Assembly: GCA_014529385.2 (NCBI GenBank)
Contig: CM043952.1
Coordinates: forward strand, 54,144,119 to 54,208,118
Origin: Adiantum capillus-veneris
Lineage: Eukaryota; Streptophyta; Polypodiopsida; Polypodiales; Pteridaceae
Length of the DNA stretch: 64,000 nucleotides
Reading direction: 5' to 3'
Shown piece by piece: positions 21,954-33,702 of the stretch (the first letter of the stretch is position 1; the number at the start of each line of letters is the position of its first letter). Position numbers and translations under genes: made by a program. The notes under the pieces were generated by a model. That model was given only the letters and a program-made list of their open reading frames with translations, ran no database searches and was not told the origin of the DNA.

Positions 21954-23776
21954 TGTAAGAAATGTTGAACAAAAGAGGATCTTGTAGGAAGGAGAGTAGA
22001 GAGAGATACGATGCAAAGTAGCTTAGTGAAAAATGATCATAAAATCTAATATGTAACTAGCCCAAATGATTTTATCATATTGAACTCATCATTTAATGTG
22101 GGAGAATGAACGAGAACAAGAGTTAGAATATAGACATGTGCTTATGGATCTATCTCGACACGGGGCCAAAGTTAATGGGTCCAAATGAGAGATGGTATGT
22201 TAAAGAGCAATGCTAGCTAATGGAGCTTGAAAGACCTTAGGGTTAGTTCCATTAAAGACCTCCAATGGTTAGTGTAAAAGTCCTTAGACCTTAGACAAGC
22301 TAGGGTTGTGCTTGAGGTGGGAACCCGGTGCAAGCTTGAGGTGCTTGTCGTGCTTGCTAACTAAGGTGCTTGAGGTGCTTATCGTGCTTTCCGACTAAGG
22401 TGCTTGAGGTGCTTAATGACTAAGGTGCTAAGGTGCTCCATCACTGAGGTTCTTGAGGGGATTAAGGTGTTCCAAAAGTCAACAAGTATCCCTTCTCATG
22501 GGGGGGTGAGCCCTCATTATAGGGGCATGAGAGAGAGCACACATACCCTCACACAAGGCAAGCCTAGTCTAAAGAAGCAACAAGGACACATGTCAAATTC
22601 CTCTCCATGCTGCCCTCATGGTGTGCCTAAAGCCTATTGGTTGGCCTCTCAAGGGGTCCAATGATAATTTAGCTAATTAAATTAATTGTTTGTGCATTTA
22701 TCAAGTCCTCTCTTTTCAAGGGGAAAGGAGGAAACTTGTCCAAAGACTACCCATACTGCTTGAATGGACCCAGGCTTGTGATTGGTTAGGCTTGAGAGAG
22801 CCAATGAGCTTCAGGCGTGAGCTAGAAGAGGGGATCAACCCAAGCAAGGAGGGGGCTTGCTTGCAAGGTGTACTCTCTCCCACACACTCACACACACTCT
22901 CATTGTGTGAAGTGCCAAGTGCAAGAACTCCATCTCCTTATCCAATCTTGTTGAGAAGTTGAAAGCCTACACCAACACTCTTGGCTTTGGAATGCAAATC
23001 CAACCAAGAGCCATGGTTCAATGCTTAAGCATTCCAATTTCTCCATCTTCATTTACTATGCTATTATGTTATGCTAAGCAAGAAGAGTGATGATAAGTGA
23101 GGAACTATTTCTTTCTCCTGTGAATGATTCTTCTTCCTCTTCCCTACCCTCATTCCCCACTAGCTCTCTCCACCTTTGAAGGTGTTTGAGGCCTTGGGAC
23201 TGAGGCCGGGGATGGTTAATGCTTTTACAAAGTTTATGTTATGCTTGTGGTGCATGAAGCTTTCCATCTTCATAGCACCACCTAGGTCACAAGGAACACA
23301 AAGATTGTATTGTACCAAGTCTCTCTTTATGGGAGAATCTATGATACAAAAGCCTATTGGAGGGGGGACCGGCTCCACATAAATTTGGTCCTCAATTGTT
23401 GCCATGTTCTCTAATTCTCTCTCTTGTGAAAGTATTGTTCATGCCAAGTTAATTGAGTATAATGGTTGTGTTGCTACCGCTAATCAAGTTCACCCGCTAT
23501 GTTCTCAAAGTAGTCTCATAAAAATGCTCACTATAATTCTCTTAATTCCACTATTCTCAATGTTCGTAGGCCATTTTCATTACAAAAATTAAATTTTAGA
23601 TTAGCACTATTACAAAGTGATGGCGTCATCCACCCATGTGCTCTCAAGGTAGAGCTTAGATTGCGATATAAACAACTAGAGCTAGTAGGTAGGAATACAA
23701 GGGGTTGGCTATCCCTTAATAGACGCGGTTCATGGAAATGGCCTCCTTATATAGTGCTATGGGTGGGTGGTAGATA

Positions 23777-23822
<46 letters not shown>

Positions 23823-24233
23823 TGCATGGTATTGACTTTACCAATCCACCATCCGTGAGCACCAATCACAGCCCATTGTCCACCGACCACCGCCCATCGA
23901 TTACTAGCCACTGACCATAGAACTAATGGCATGTACATATGGCCTTAGAATAATCAAGAAATATTCCTTCAAAAATTTCCTTCGTTGACTGGGAGGCTAC
24001 TAGCCATCCAAACCCCCCAGTCGAGACTTCTCACTACGTCCTGGACCCAAAGTTTGGACTCCTAAATTTGTGTTGTGCCATCCACGATCATAGATTGACT
24101 TCATCAGTGTGGAAGTTGGAATCCACCAGATATATGTGCACTATTGGCTTCTTCTCATATGGGGGCCTTACAAACTGTGCAACATACATTATGGTGGCAA
24201 AAGTGACAGGTGTGCATTGTAGGTATACTAACA
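21954..24233 (-). repeat. Copia D LTR copy 3, split by a solo LTR
   Basis: The rightmost copy has TGTTAGTATACCTAC at 24233 and TTTCTTACA at 21954 on the minus strand, followed by the primer site TGGTATTAGAGTG. About 1.55 kb of foreign sequence (22034-23584) splits it, and a 29-base G run lies at 23792-23820. Confidence 0.75.
22034..23584 (+). mobile_element. Probable solo LTR (1.55 kb) in the copia D LTR
   Basis: The insert begins TGATCATAAAATC and ends TTTTCATTACA, with A-rich sequence on both sides (AAAAA before, AAAA after) as the possible target duplication. It has no retroelement coding region. At about 23,361-23,400 it contains AGGGGGGACCGGCTC followed by TTTGGTCCTCAATTG. The same combination sits at the same distance from the end of the LTR at 61,501, so the two are probably one family. 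At 22,305-22,450 it has repeated AAGGTGCTTGAGGTGCTT units. Confidence 0.6.
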
Positions 24234-25480
24234 AAAATTGAAGTTATCTAGTCATGGCTTAGACCTAAATCTAGATGAGCTACGTTCTTTCATTGGTCTT
24301 TGCTGTTATTTCAGGGAGTTTATTCATTATTTTGCTTATAAATCTCATTTTTTGACTCTTCTGTTGAAGAAAAGCACTCCTTATGCATATACTAATTTAC
24401 AAGAAAGCTCATTCGTTGCACTCAAGAATGCTTTAATCAGTGCACCTATTTTACAAATACTGGATTTTGATAAACCATTCCTTGTTGTTGTGAATGATGC
24501 TAGTGGGAAAGGTATTGATGCATTTCCTATCTAAGATAATCATCCACTCGCATTTGAGAGCCGTAAATGTAAACCCTCTAAATTAAAATTCAGTATATAT
24601 GACAATGGGTTAACAACTGTAGTCTAGCCTTTAAAGATTTGGAAGCATTATTTAATGGGTGTTGATTTGATAATAAAAAATGATCAGCAAAGTATCAAGT
24701 ATTTATTATCTGAGTCCTTAATAGATGATATGCATATCAAGTGGGTTGCCTTCGTTCAAATTTTTCAACCCAACATTCAATACCAAACTAAGGAAAATGT
24801 TGTAGCTGATGCTTTGACACTTTGCTATAGATAAATCTGCAATTGAGTATGAAATGCCATTCCCTTCTTACTCATGCTTCACGTCTTTCTAATGTTGTGC
24901 ATCCTACTGATGGTTTTATTGCAAATTTTCATGACATTTATGCAAGCGTTCATTCTACTATCAAGCATTCATAGGAAGTTTACACTAAGCATGCTAATTA
25001 ACATCGTAGGACACATGAGTTTAAGAAAGGTGATTATGCTATGCTTCAAATTGAAAACCAAAAGATTAGTGTTGACACCAATATTTTTGTAAAGCTTGCT
25101 CCAAGTTTTTCTCTTCCTTTTAAGATTTCTAATGTTATTGATGATGTTTCGTTTTGTTTAAACTTACCATCACACTTGCACGTTCACAATGCCTTTCACA
25201 TTAGACTTTTATGACCTTTTTGAGGATCCTTACCTACACATCACATCTATGAGGATCCACCTTCGCTTGTAGATCAAGAAGAACAACTCATTCTTGCACA
25301 AATAGTGATCATCATGAGACCACCACCACACGCATTGGCATGGTTTACAACCGCTACCTTCTAACTTATAAGGGCCACCCTAGAGAAGATGGCAAATGGA
25401 TGCTGGAAAGTTTTTCTCACAACTTTCCAAATCTTCTCCACAGTTTCCATCACTCACGACCCAGATGATTCTCTATTAAG
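24234..25480 (+). pseudogene. Ty3/gypsy E RT, RNase H, integrase tail and chromodomain-like relic
   Basis: Immediately right of copia D's LTR, the plus strand reads KIEVI and then the gypsy RT end (LRSFIGLCCYFREFIHYFA). RNase H follows (FVALKNALISAPILQILDF, PFLVVVNDASGKGIDAF, DNGLTTVV), then IQYQTKENVVADAL. The next segment is the integrase C-terminal part (HANQHRRTHEFKKGDYAMLQ) and a chromodomain-like end (RATLEKMANGCWKVF). There are several stops and shifts and most of the integrase core is missing. It is a decayed chromovirus-type element. Confidence 0.75.
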
Positions 25481-25515
25481 CAACCGAGGATAGTTGCTAT
25501 CCTTGGTGGGAGAGA

Positions 25516-26032
25516 TGTTACGATATTTCTATTGGAACCTTTCCGTTGTACAAAGTTAGTGAGAACCTACCCTACGAAGGTTCATGCAATAAGTGATAAG
25601 TACCACCCATGAACTCTAGTGTAAAGAGCAGCCTCTAATTTTTAGCACTAATTTAGTTAATCAAGAAATTAATACCCAACTTAGTCAATAAAGGGGGCCT
25701 CTAATTTTTGGCACCAACTTAGTCAATAAAGAAATTAAATACCCAACTCCATAAGAGGTGTTGTGGAGCTTGGGGGCTACCACTTTAGGCCATTCTCTTG
25801 CAAGATTCCTTCTCTCTCCTCTTATGCTATGTTGTGTGTAGAAATTGTGTCAACATCTTTCTCCCTTACAAGCACCATTAGAGTTATTTTTTGTGTGCAT
25901 GTGTGTGTTTGTGGTGTTACCTTGTCTATTGTATTTGTACTTGATTAAGGGAGAAATGGTGAGAGATTTGATGGGGGTACATGTGAGAAAAGTTTGAAGA
26001 TTTCTCACACCCGTTCTCCCAATCTTCCAACA
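25516..26032 (+). repeat. Probable 3' LTR of gypsy E
   Basis: GGTGGGAGAGA precedes TGTTACGATATTTC, a polypurine tract and LTR start in the right place after pol. A plausible end is CCAATCTTCCAACA. The other LTR is not in view, so the end is tentative. Confidence 0.5.
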
Positions 26033-28038
26033 ATAAAATTCAGGTATTAGGGGTGTGTGGATTCTCAAGTCCAAGTGCCCTTTTACTGTGGATCTTGGTT
26101 TTCTTGGGATTGATGGTCTTTCTCATGGTGGCCATCTCATCTTCTCGGCTATGTTGCGGGCATCCATGGGTGAGGCGGTGAATCCTCCTTAGTGATGGTT
26201 CGCTCTCACATGCCATTTCTTTTCTTATCGCCGATATGGTTTTGAAATGATATCTATGTATCGGGTGACTCCTTGTAGAGCATGACATTATGGACTCTTT
26301 GATTCCATCGCTCGCTGTGAGCATGGTATACTTGTAATTCTTTTTGGTATTTTAATATAATTAACTCACTTTGTAAGAGTATTGCAAAGCAAACAAAAAA
26401 AAAGACAAATCACATGCTTAGGTGGTGACAAGACAAGATGTTTTCATGTTGCTCTACGCTAGGGCTATTGGCATTCCCTTTGCCTCGTAAGCAGGAAGAA
26501 AGGGAGAATGTGTAGGAACTGCATTGGGTAGTTGCGGCAAGACACATTGGTGTGGGTGGCGCTTGTGCGTGAGGGCCCTCCCTCTACTTCCTAGTTTTCC
26601 CTATGCCGAACCCCACTATTTTTTACCATGGTGGAGGATGCTCCACCGGTCCTAGTGATGAAATGGCACCTATGAATGTGGTGGTGTGTGCAGGGGAAGC
26701 TTTCAACAGGTGGTAGCTACGGATCATCTCCGCGGGATCATATGTGCACCGATGGGACTGACTCCTTGGAATGCCATGCTTTGAAGTTGGTTTCGGTGGA
26801 GTGTTTGCGTGGTTCGGTTCATCCTAATGAACTAATGCTAAGTGTTATGCTGTGCTATTCGGAGGAGGTTCTTTCCCTTTATGCAGCCTGTTGATGTCAT
26901 ATGCGTTATGTTTGTGACTTTTTGATGGACTTCGGTTGCTCCTAGTTGGCTCCTCTCCAATTATGCTATTGGTGGTCTTCTTGGACTGGGCATATGATCA
27001 TTCGGTTTGCAGTGCACATTTCTCTTCTTAACATATCTAGTGTGATTACTTTTGAGTATGGTACCCCTACCCCCAGGTTAAGGCTTTGTTGTTACAAGCT
27101 GTATCTTACAGACTAATGCTATTATGTGTCCATCATGCCTATGTTTATGCATGAGGTTGGATGTACTATGGTTGGTTTTTAATATATTTAATCTTGAATG
27201 GGAATTGCAAAAAAAAAAAAAAAGAATCAGGGAGATACTATATGTTCCATCTTTTGTGTATAAAGGGTTGTAAACCATTTAACCAAGTGACCAATGAAAG
27301 TTCACAACTTTACGAGTTGCTCATTTGTAGTTGACGTGCAAGTTCACTTTCTACCTTGCTTTATGAAAAAAAAAATATAGTAAAGAATTGTAGTTGACAT
27401 GCAAAGTTCACTTTCTATCTTTCTTTATGAAAAAAATATACTAGAAAAGACTCGTTATGGGAGATTTCAATTTGTAACATATACTTTTTAGCAAATCACA
27501 AGAAGACACACGAGCAAGATTCCAAATTTTTGGTCTCTAAATTGGGGTGGTTTATCTCTTTTCTAGTGACCGTCTACTTAGTGGGGGTTTGGGCCGCCCG
27601 CTACTATGGTGGGTCCACAAAGGTCAAAATGTTTTGCTAGCCAAAGTGCCGCTCCCCACAACACGAGCTCACACTTGTATTGGCTACTTGAGCAGACAGT
27701 TTGAAGTTCCCTTTGAACATATTTAGTTAGTTACATTATCGGTCTTTCACCTTGTAAGAGCAATTAACTATTCGAGAGATTATAAATTAGGAGTCTTTAC
27801 AGGCTCTCAACCAGCATTTGACTGCATCATTGGGCCACGTCACCACCATATAGACTCTATTCTCTAGCAGCTTCTAGAGTTTTTCAAGCAAAGAGTCTTC
27901 TACCTGCATGTTACATTCGTCTCCCAGCCGCGGCAAGCTCTACCTTCAGACAACATAGCTACTACACTCCTCAGGTCAGCTACCTTCGTTTCCGTTTACG
28001 TGCGTGTTTGTGGGTCTGTGTGTGTGTTTTAATTGGGG

Positions 28039-28047
<9 letters not shown>
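26033..28047. other. No gene recognised; two A-rich tails
   Basis: There is no conserved coding region. Two stretches end in A-rich runs, at about 26,385-26,405 and 27,208-27,223. The second follows AATATATTTAATCTTGA and resembles a LINE or processed-transcript 3' end, but no RT sequence is attached to either. Confidence 0.45.

Positions 28048-28132
<85 letters not shown>
28048..28132. repeat. (GA)n microsatellite, about 84 bp
   Basis: An uninterrupted GA run directly follows a short GC run (GCGCGCGCGC). Confidence 0.95.
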
Positions 28133-28133
<1 letters not shown>

Positions 28134-28862
28134 GTTGATTCGTTGATCATCACCATCATCAGTACTTTTGTGTAGAGCGTGTCTGTGGCTTTACTCACGC
28201 CAATCATCCTCGGTCTTGCACACACACGCATACACTCATAAGGACGGAAGTACAGAAATTATCACAGCACACATGGTTGTGGACATGCATTTTACCAAAA
28301 TCAGATAATGACAAAAGGAAAAACGGTTTTCACACACTTGCATTTACAATTCATATGCACATGCCTCTCCTTGCCCACTGCCGAAAACTCTGCCCACTGC
28401 CCCACAGATAGCCGCTACAAAGCACCACCGAGAGAGGAAGCCAGTGTGAACAACGTCACAGCAAGAGAGCATCGCCAAGGGATGTCATGGAAGGAAGGAA
28501 AGAGATCTTGGGTCAACCATTAGATATCTGCCAAAAAGCACCATAGAAAGAGGGTCCAGCAAGGTCAGCGTTGAAGAAGCAGGCAAAGGAAGGGAAGCAA
28601 ACAACAGCAACAACAAGCCATACGCGCCCGCGCGCACACACACACACACACACACACAGCAAATGAAGAAACCTCCTTGCACACTGACAACTCACACCCA
28701 CACACACACACCTACAAAACCACCTAGCTTGAAAGCAAGGAGAAAAGGGGACAAAACCAGAAAACAAAGGAAAAGGGAAAAGAAGGGAAAGGGGGAATAT
28801 GGACAAATAGAGTAAAACAAGCAGGCAAGCATAAGCAAGAAAACAAAAAAAAAGAAAGGGAA
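28133..28862. other. No gene recognised; CA and purine-rich sequence
   Basis: Contains CA repeats near 28,635-28,660 and 28,697-28,712, and a G/A-rich strand asymmetry from 28,730 to 28,862. Long frames here are of biased composition without family signatures. Confidence 0.5.
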
Positions 28863-28889
28863 GGGGGGGGGGGGGGGGGGGGGGGGGGG
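28863..28889. repeat. Poly-G tract, 27 bases
   Basis: A pure G run immediately left of the first copy of a tandem duplication. Confidence 0.9.
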
Positions 28890-29764
28890 CAAGGACCTGT
28901 CGAAGCAGCAAGAACCGGATGTTGAAGCTAGGGAAAGGCGTAGCACAGGCCCGCCGCAGCCAGCGACGCATGGGTGGGCATTACCAACGGCAAAAGTGTT
29001 GAGGAGCAGCGAGGGTGGGCTGGATGGATCATGGAAGCGGGGCCAACAAATCGCGAGTGGGCAACAAAGCTGTTGTCACAAGTGTGACGATATGGCACTA
29101 CCCTAGTGGACCAAAAAGGGTACCAAAGAGGCCGGACATTGAATCAAAGCAAGGATCCAAAGTTGCGCAAGCAAAAAGCCAGCAGCGAGATCCTGTAAAA
29201 TACTTTGCGAAACACGGATCGCCACGTGGCAGTCTATCCAACTCAGTGTTTTTATCATGCTAACGCCCCTTTAGCCCCTCAAAGCTTCTACATGTCAGCT
29301 ACTACCTTCGTGTCGGGGGGGGGGGGGGGGGGGGGGGCAAGGACCTGTCGAAGCAGCAAGAACCGGATGTTGAAGCTAGGGAAAGGCGTAGCACAGGCCC
29401 GCCGCAGCCAGCAACGCATGGGTGGGCATTACCAACGGCAAAAGTGTTGAGGAGCAGCGAGGGTGGGCTGGATGGATCATGGAAGCGGGGCCAACAAATC
29501 GCGAGTGGGCAACAAAGCTGCTGTCACAAGTGTGACGATATGGCACTACCCTAGTGGACCAAAAAGGGTACCAAAGAGGCCGGACATTGAATCAAAGCAA
29601 GGATCCAAAGTTGCGCAAGCAAAAAGCCAGCAGCGAGATCGTGTAAAATACTTTGCGAAACACGGATCGCCACGTGGCAGTCTATCCAACTCAGTGTTTT
29701 TATCATGCTAACGCCCCTTTAGCCCCTCAAAGCTTCTACATGTCAGCTACTACCTTCGTGTCGG
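28890..29764. repeat. 425-bp tandem duplication separated by poly-G
   Basis: Copy 1 (28890-29314) and copy 2 (29338-29764) both begin CAAGGACCTGTCGAAGC and end ACCTTCGTGTCGG. Only about three substitutions separate them: one in CCAGC(G/A)ACGC, one in CTG(T/C)TGTC and one in GATC(C/G)TGT. A 23-base G run (29315-29337) sits at the junction, and copy 1 is preceded by another G run. The content is unidentified. The short frame MGWMDHGSGANKS occurs in both copies but matches no family I know. Confidence 0.9.
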
Positions 29765-29820
29765 AGCAGACCCTGTGACCACCCTGCTCTCCGTCTTATC
29801 GATCCAATGGACCGATTTTG

Positions 29821-29851
29821 TGTTACAGATGTGAGGAATATGGGCACTACC
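29821..29851 (+). pseudogene. Zinc-knuckle coding fragment, left part, split by element G
   Basis: The plus strand reads CYRCEEYGHY, the first three ligands of a CCHC knuckle, and continues across the G insertion at 36390 with QSKYLLPEGSPPCRH. In the joined frame the last knuckle Cys has become Tyr, and a stop follows about 20 codons later. It could be a gag or a host zinc-knuckle protein. An in-frame TGA at 29776 precedes it. Confidence 0.5.
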
Positions 29852-31075
29852 TGTCACGTGACACATCCAACCCTGTGTGTCCGTGGACAAGCTACAACAT
29901 GACAAGGGTTTAGTTCAGTCCAGTGAGTCTAGAATGGAAGTGTCAGTCTAGAATAGGAAGTGATCTGGCACTTTTGTGAGTCTGTTCACAGACCGTGCAT
30001 GTCCAGACACTTAGATTAGATGCATATCCTCTGGTTGCACACAACATGATCATCAGATTCCCATCAGAACCCATCAGGAGCATTTTTACAGTGCATAGAC
30101 CTATTTTTCCTATTTTTGACATTTTTCACTTATTATTTTAAGTGACTTTTGTTGGGAACTGGGTAGGGCAATTTGCATAAGATAATATATAAGGAAACCA
30201 GAGCTAGCACTTTCTGGCAGAAGAGGCAGCAGGAGCACCTTGCTCAACAGGCAACTTCTCAGCAGGACCACCACAGAGGCCTAGCGTTTTGCAAGAGACA
30301 ACAAAACCTAGCTTTTTTGGATTCAAGACCAGCCCTAGCATTTTGCACAGCAGAATCAGCCCCGGCGACCACAGTAGACAGCAGATTCCTAGTGCTAGCA
30401 GATTTCCACCGCAGGAAGCAGAATTCAGTCTAGCGTTTTTGGATTGTAGTTCAGCCCTCAGCGTTTTGCAATTCCATCGCGACAGAATCAGCCCTAGAAC
30501 CAACATTTTCAGTTTTCAGCAGTCAAGCATCGCAGTAGAACCCCCGAACCTTGCAGATCTCACCTTCCCGCAGTAGATCCTCGCCGCACGGTGAGATTCA
30601 TCAAGGTTTATAGTTTCAGCCCGGAAAACGCAGATTTCAGCATGCGTATTTTCAGCGCGTCGTCCTCGCATCTTCGCCATCGACATCGTCACCTACATAG
30701 AGTCAGAATTCAGCAGATCAAGATTTGCAGAGTTCAGCCATTAGCATTTTCAGATTTCAGCCCGTCTCGTCGTCGACATCGTCGGCAAGTCCAAGCATTG
30801 TAGAGATTTGTGCAATCATAAGTAGACCGCTCTCGCCATAGAGAGTAGGGCCTTCGGAGGAGGGTTTTGACAACATTCTGGTGTCGTATTCTTCTCTCTC
30901 TATCTCTCAGTCTCAGTACCTTCATTCACAGTGTTCACCACTTTGTTTGTGTTCATTGCACTCTCTCACTAAAGGACCGGAAGGCTCTCCCTTCCGTAAG
31001 TAAAAGGAACCTTGAGCACAGTTCGGAGCACTCATCTTGAGCAAAGTTGAACATTCAATACCGCTGCACCTTACA
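29852..31075 (+). repeat. 5' LTR of element G (1,224 bp)
   Basis: Starts TGTCACGTGACACATCC and ends CGCTGCACCTTACA, directly before the primer site. It contains TATA-like AATATATAAGG near 30,183. Confidence 0.9.
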
Positions 31076-31076
31076 T

Positions 31077-31094
31077 TGGTATCAGAGCTTTGGC
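31077..31094 (+). other. Primer-binding site of element G (tRNA-iMet)
   Basis: TGGTATCAGAGCTTTGG lies one base after the 5' LTR. Confidence 0.9.
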
Positions 31095-31539
31095 AGTGTT
31101 CTGTATCACTCAAGGAAAGAACCAGAAGAATTTTTTTTGCTTGCTACGGTTGCAACCCAAGTCCTCTTGGGCGTATCGATTCCTAATCGTGTTTTTGAAG
31201 AGTGACAGGAAACCCAAGAAAGAAGGGCTTGTCCAGCCTCCACTTATGCCTCTTTTCACTCATTGAGAGTGGACCGTGCACTTAGCGGCCGGCCAATCGA
31301 CGTGAGGTGGGAAAAAGCAACCTTGGTGTGAGGCCGCCAAGGGGTGCGCCCGCGGAAAAGAGCAGAACTCGGGTGAAGAGAAGATCCTTTTCTAACACAG
31401 ATTGCAAGCGAAAGAAGAACCTCAAGAACCCAATAACTCAAGAACCTCAAGAACCGCGAGAACCTCAAGAACCCCAAGAACCCCAAGAACCAAGACCTCC
31501 AAGAACCCAAGTTCCTCGTGACCTTAAGAACCCACAAGA

Positions 31540-32199
<660 letters not shown>

Positions 32200-32231
32200 G
32201 AAGAACCCACAAGAACCCACAACTTCAATGG

Positions 32232-32576
32232 ATGGTCATCACTAGAAGCGGAATGGATACTTCGCATGAAGGTGGTGAGCATGGGAGTGGCGAAGAAGAG
32301 TTTTCCTCACTAGGAGGTTTTTCCGACCCTTCCCCATCTACGATAAGGATTGCACTAATAACTCCTATGGAGGCTTTCGACAAGAGGATGATGAACAGGA
32401 AGTTAGAAAGCGACGAAATAATGGTAGCCATAGAGCGTAAGTACCAAGACAGAATGGTAGCCATAGCGCGTGAGCGCGACAAAAGAGAAGCAAAATTTGA
32501 TCGCGAGAACAAAGAAAGACAAGCAACATTTGTCGCGAGAACAAAGCAAGAGAAGAGAAGGGCGACCAACACATGA
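32232..32576 (+). CDS. Short gag-like or unknown protein of element G
   Basis: An open frame of 114 codons from ATG at 32232. It begins MVITRSGMDTS, resembling the TRSG start common in plant gypsy gag proteins. It is strongly charged, with a Lys/Arg/Glu-rich, probably coiled-coil C-terminal half (ERKYQDRMVAIARERDK). No RNA-binding knuckle or catalytic motif is present. It is the first frame after the primer site and a nested solo LTR. It may be the remnant of a gag supplied in trans elsewhere. Function is not assigned. Confidence 0.45.
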   Translation: MVITRSGMDTSHEGGEHGSGEEEFSSLGGFSDPSPSTIRIALITPMEAFDKRMMNRKLESDEIMVAIERKYQDRMVAIARERDKREAKFDRENKERQATFVARTKQEKRRATNT

Positions 32577-33090
32577 AAGAGTTGTGGTGACTTTTTTCTT
32601 TTATGCAGGCGCAGTTTGCACAGAATCAAGAAAAAAGGAGACTCTCTCAGTCTCTTCTTCTCCAAAGTACGACACACATGATTTGGATGATAATGACAAG
32701 CATGATCAAGATGTGATTTCTCACAAGTATGATGATTTGCAAGATAAAGATGATGTGATTGCTCACAAGGATGATGTGTTAGTTGATACTTGTTCTAGTG
32801 AAGCAATCCTCATTGCAGATTCGATCAATCACGAAGGACCGATCTTGGCTCTCGAGTCGAGGTCCAAAGAACCTCCGCAGGAAGATTCGATCAACCACGA
32901 AGAACCGATCTTGGCTCTCGAGCCTAGGTCCAAAGAACCCCCACAGGAAGCATTCTGTGTACGAATGATTAGTCAGCACGCATTGTTCGAGTGTTTCTTT
33001 CGTGATGCGTTCCTGTATTTTAGTCACCGTCCTTATGTGATCCCTTTCACAGGCATGACATATTGCACTATGAGCACGATTCACTCATGA
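32577..33090 (+). CDS. Acidic repeat-containing frame of element G, unknown
   Basis: This continues in another frame relative to 32232-32576, with an Asp/His-rich section (KYDTHDLDDNDKHDQD) followed by two near-identical 22-residue units (SINHEGPILALESRSKEPPQ and SINHEEPILALEPRSKEPPQ) at about 32,820-32,951. The C-terminal part (FFRDAFLYFSHRPYVI) matches no family I recognise. The start is uncertain: the frame is open from about 32,470 and could be entered by a frameshift from the upstream one. It is probably a degraded product of the element. Confidence 0.35.
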
Positions 33091-33400
33091 ATGAGCACGA
33101 TGTATGTAGATTACTCATGGAAAAATGAAATGTGTGCATTCAAGGAATTTAAATTCCATGTCTCTTCCTTGGCACGACACAGCATCAGAAAGAGCACAAG
33201 AAGGATTGAGCATCAAGCATCGGCATTTCCATTGTGATTTGCCACAGTTGATTGATTTAGATCAGAAAGTCAAGATTCGACCCCATTGTTTGCGTGTGTT
33301 TGATGAACGGTTTGGCACTCCGTCTCTATGTTCATCTCCATTGCATGCAAAGTTTTTTTGAAGGAATAGTATTTTTCCAGTCACTTTACATGGAATAGGT

Positions 33401-33691
33401 ATGTTCATTGTTTTGTATTGGAAGTGGTTTCAGGAATTTTCATCCTCGGAGATTCTTGAAGAAGGTAGATCCACGACTATAGCCAAAGTTGGAGCTTTGA
33501 AGGAGCCACAGATGACTTTGTGTCGCTTTCGGCGCGGCCCAACGAAGCAAGCGTTGCAGACCTTTATGAAGTTCAAGTATCGCATGACCCACGCATTAGA
33601 GTGGGCCGACGAAGAGTCCTTCCGAGAATTCCAGACCCTGTTGGCGATCTCCCTCGACGCCATACAGTTCGGTACCAGTACCTCACTTTGA
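33401..33691 (+). CDS. Small frame before the element G polypurine tract, unknown
   Basis: 96 codons ending at the polypurine tract. The C-terminal half (KQALQTFMKFKYRMTHALEW, then ADEESFREFQTLL) is amphipathic and helix-rich. No known domain. The position, at the very 3' end of the internal region, is the only hint of a retained coding function. Confidence 0.35.
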   Translation: MFIVLYWKWFQEFSSSEILEEGRSTTIAKVGALKEPQMTLCRFRRGPTKQALQTFMKFKYRMTHALEWADEESFREFQTLLAISLDAIQFGTSTSL

Positions 33692-33702
33692 AAAGGAGGG
33701 GA
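33690..33702 (+). other. Polypurine tract of element G
   Basis: GAAAAGGAGGGGA directly precedes the LTR's TGTCACGTG. Confidence 0.85.

Larger units (their letters stand above)
16175..24233 (-). mobile_element. Old Ty1/copia element D with tandem LTR units
   Basis: From right to left on the minus strand there are three LTR copies with primer sites and leaders, then gag, protease, integrase, RT and RNase H remnants. The Tat-like element cuts off the 3' end. Frames are broken throughout. The right LTR border abuts gypsy E's RT sequence, so D inserted into E. Confidence 0.75.

Noticed and set aside
22305-22450. GGTGCTTGAGGTGCTT repeats as a regulatory minisatellite
   Set aside because: They lie inside a solo LTR and look like ordinary short-unit slippage; no further support.
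28513-28971. 152-codon proline/phenylalanine-rich frame on the minus strand
   Set aside because: It arises from poly-G and purine-rich sequence and has no domain.
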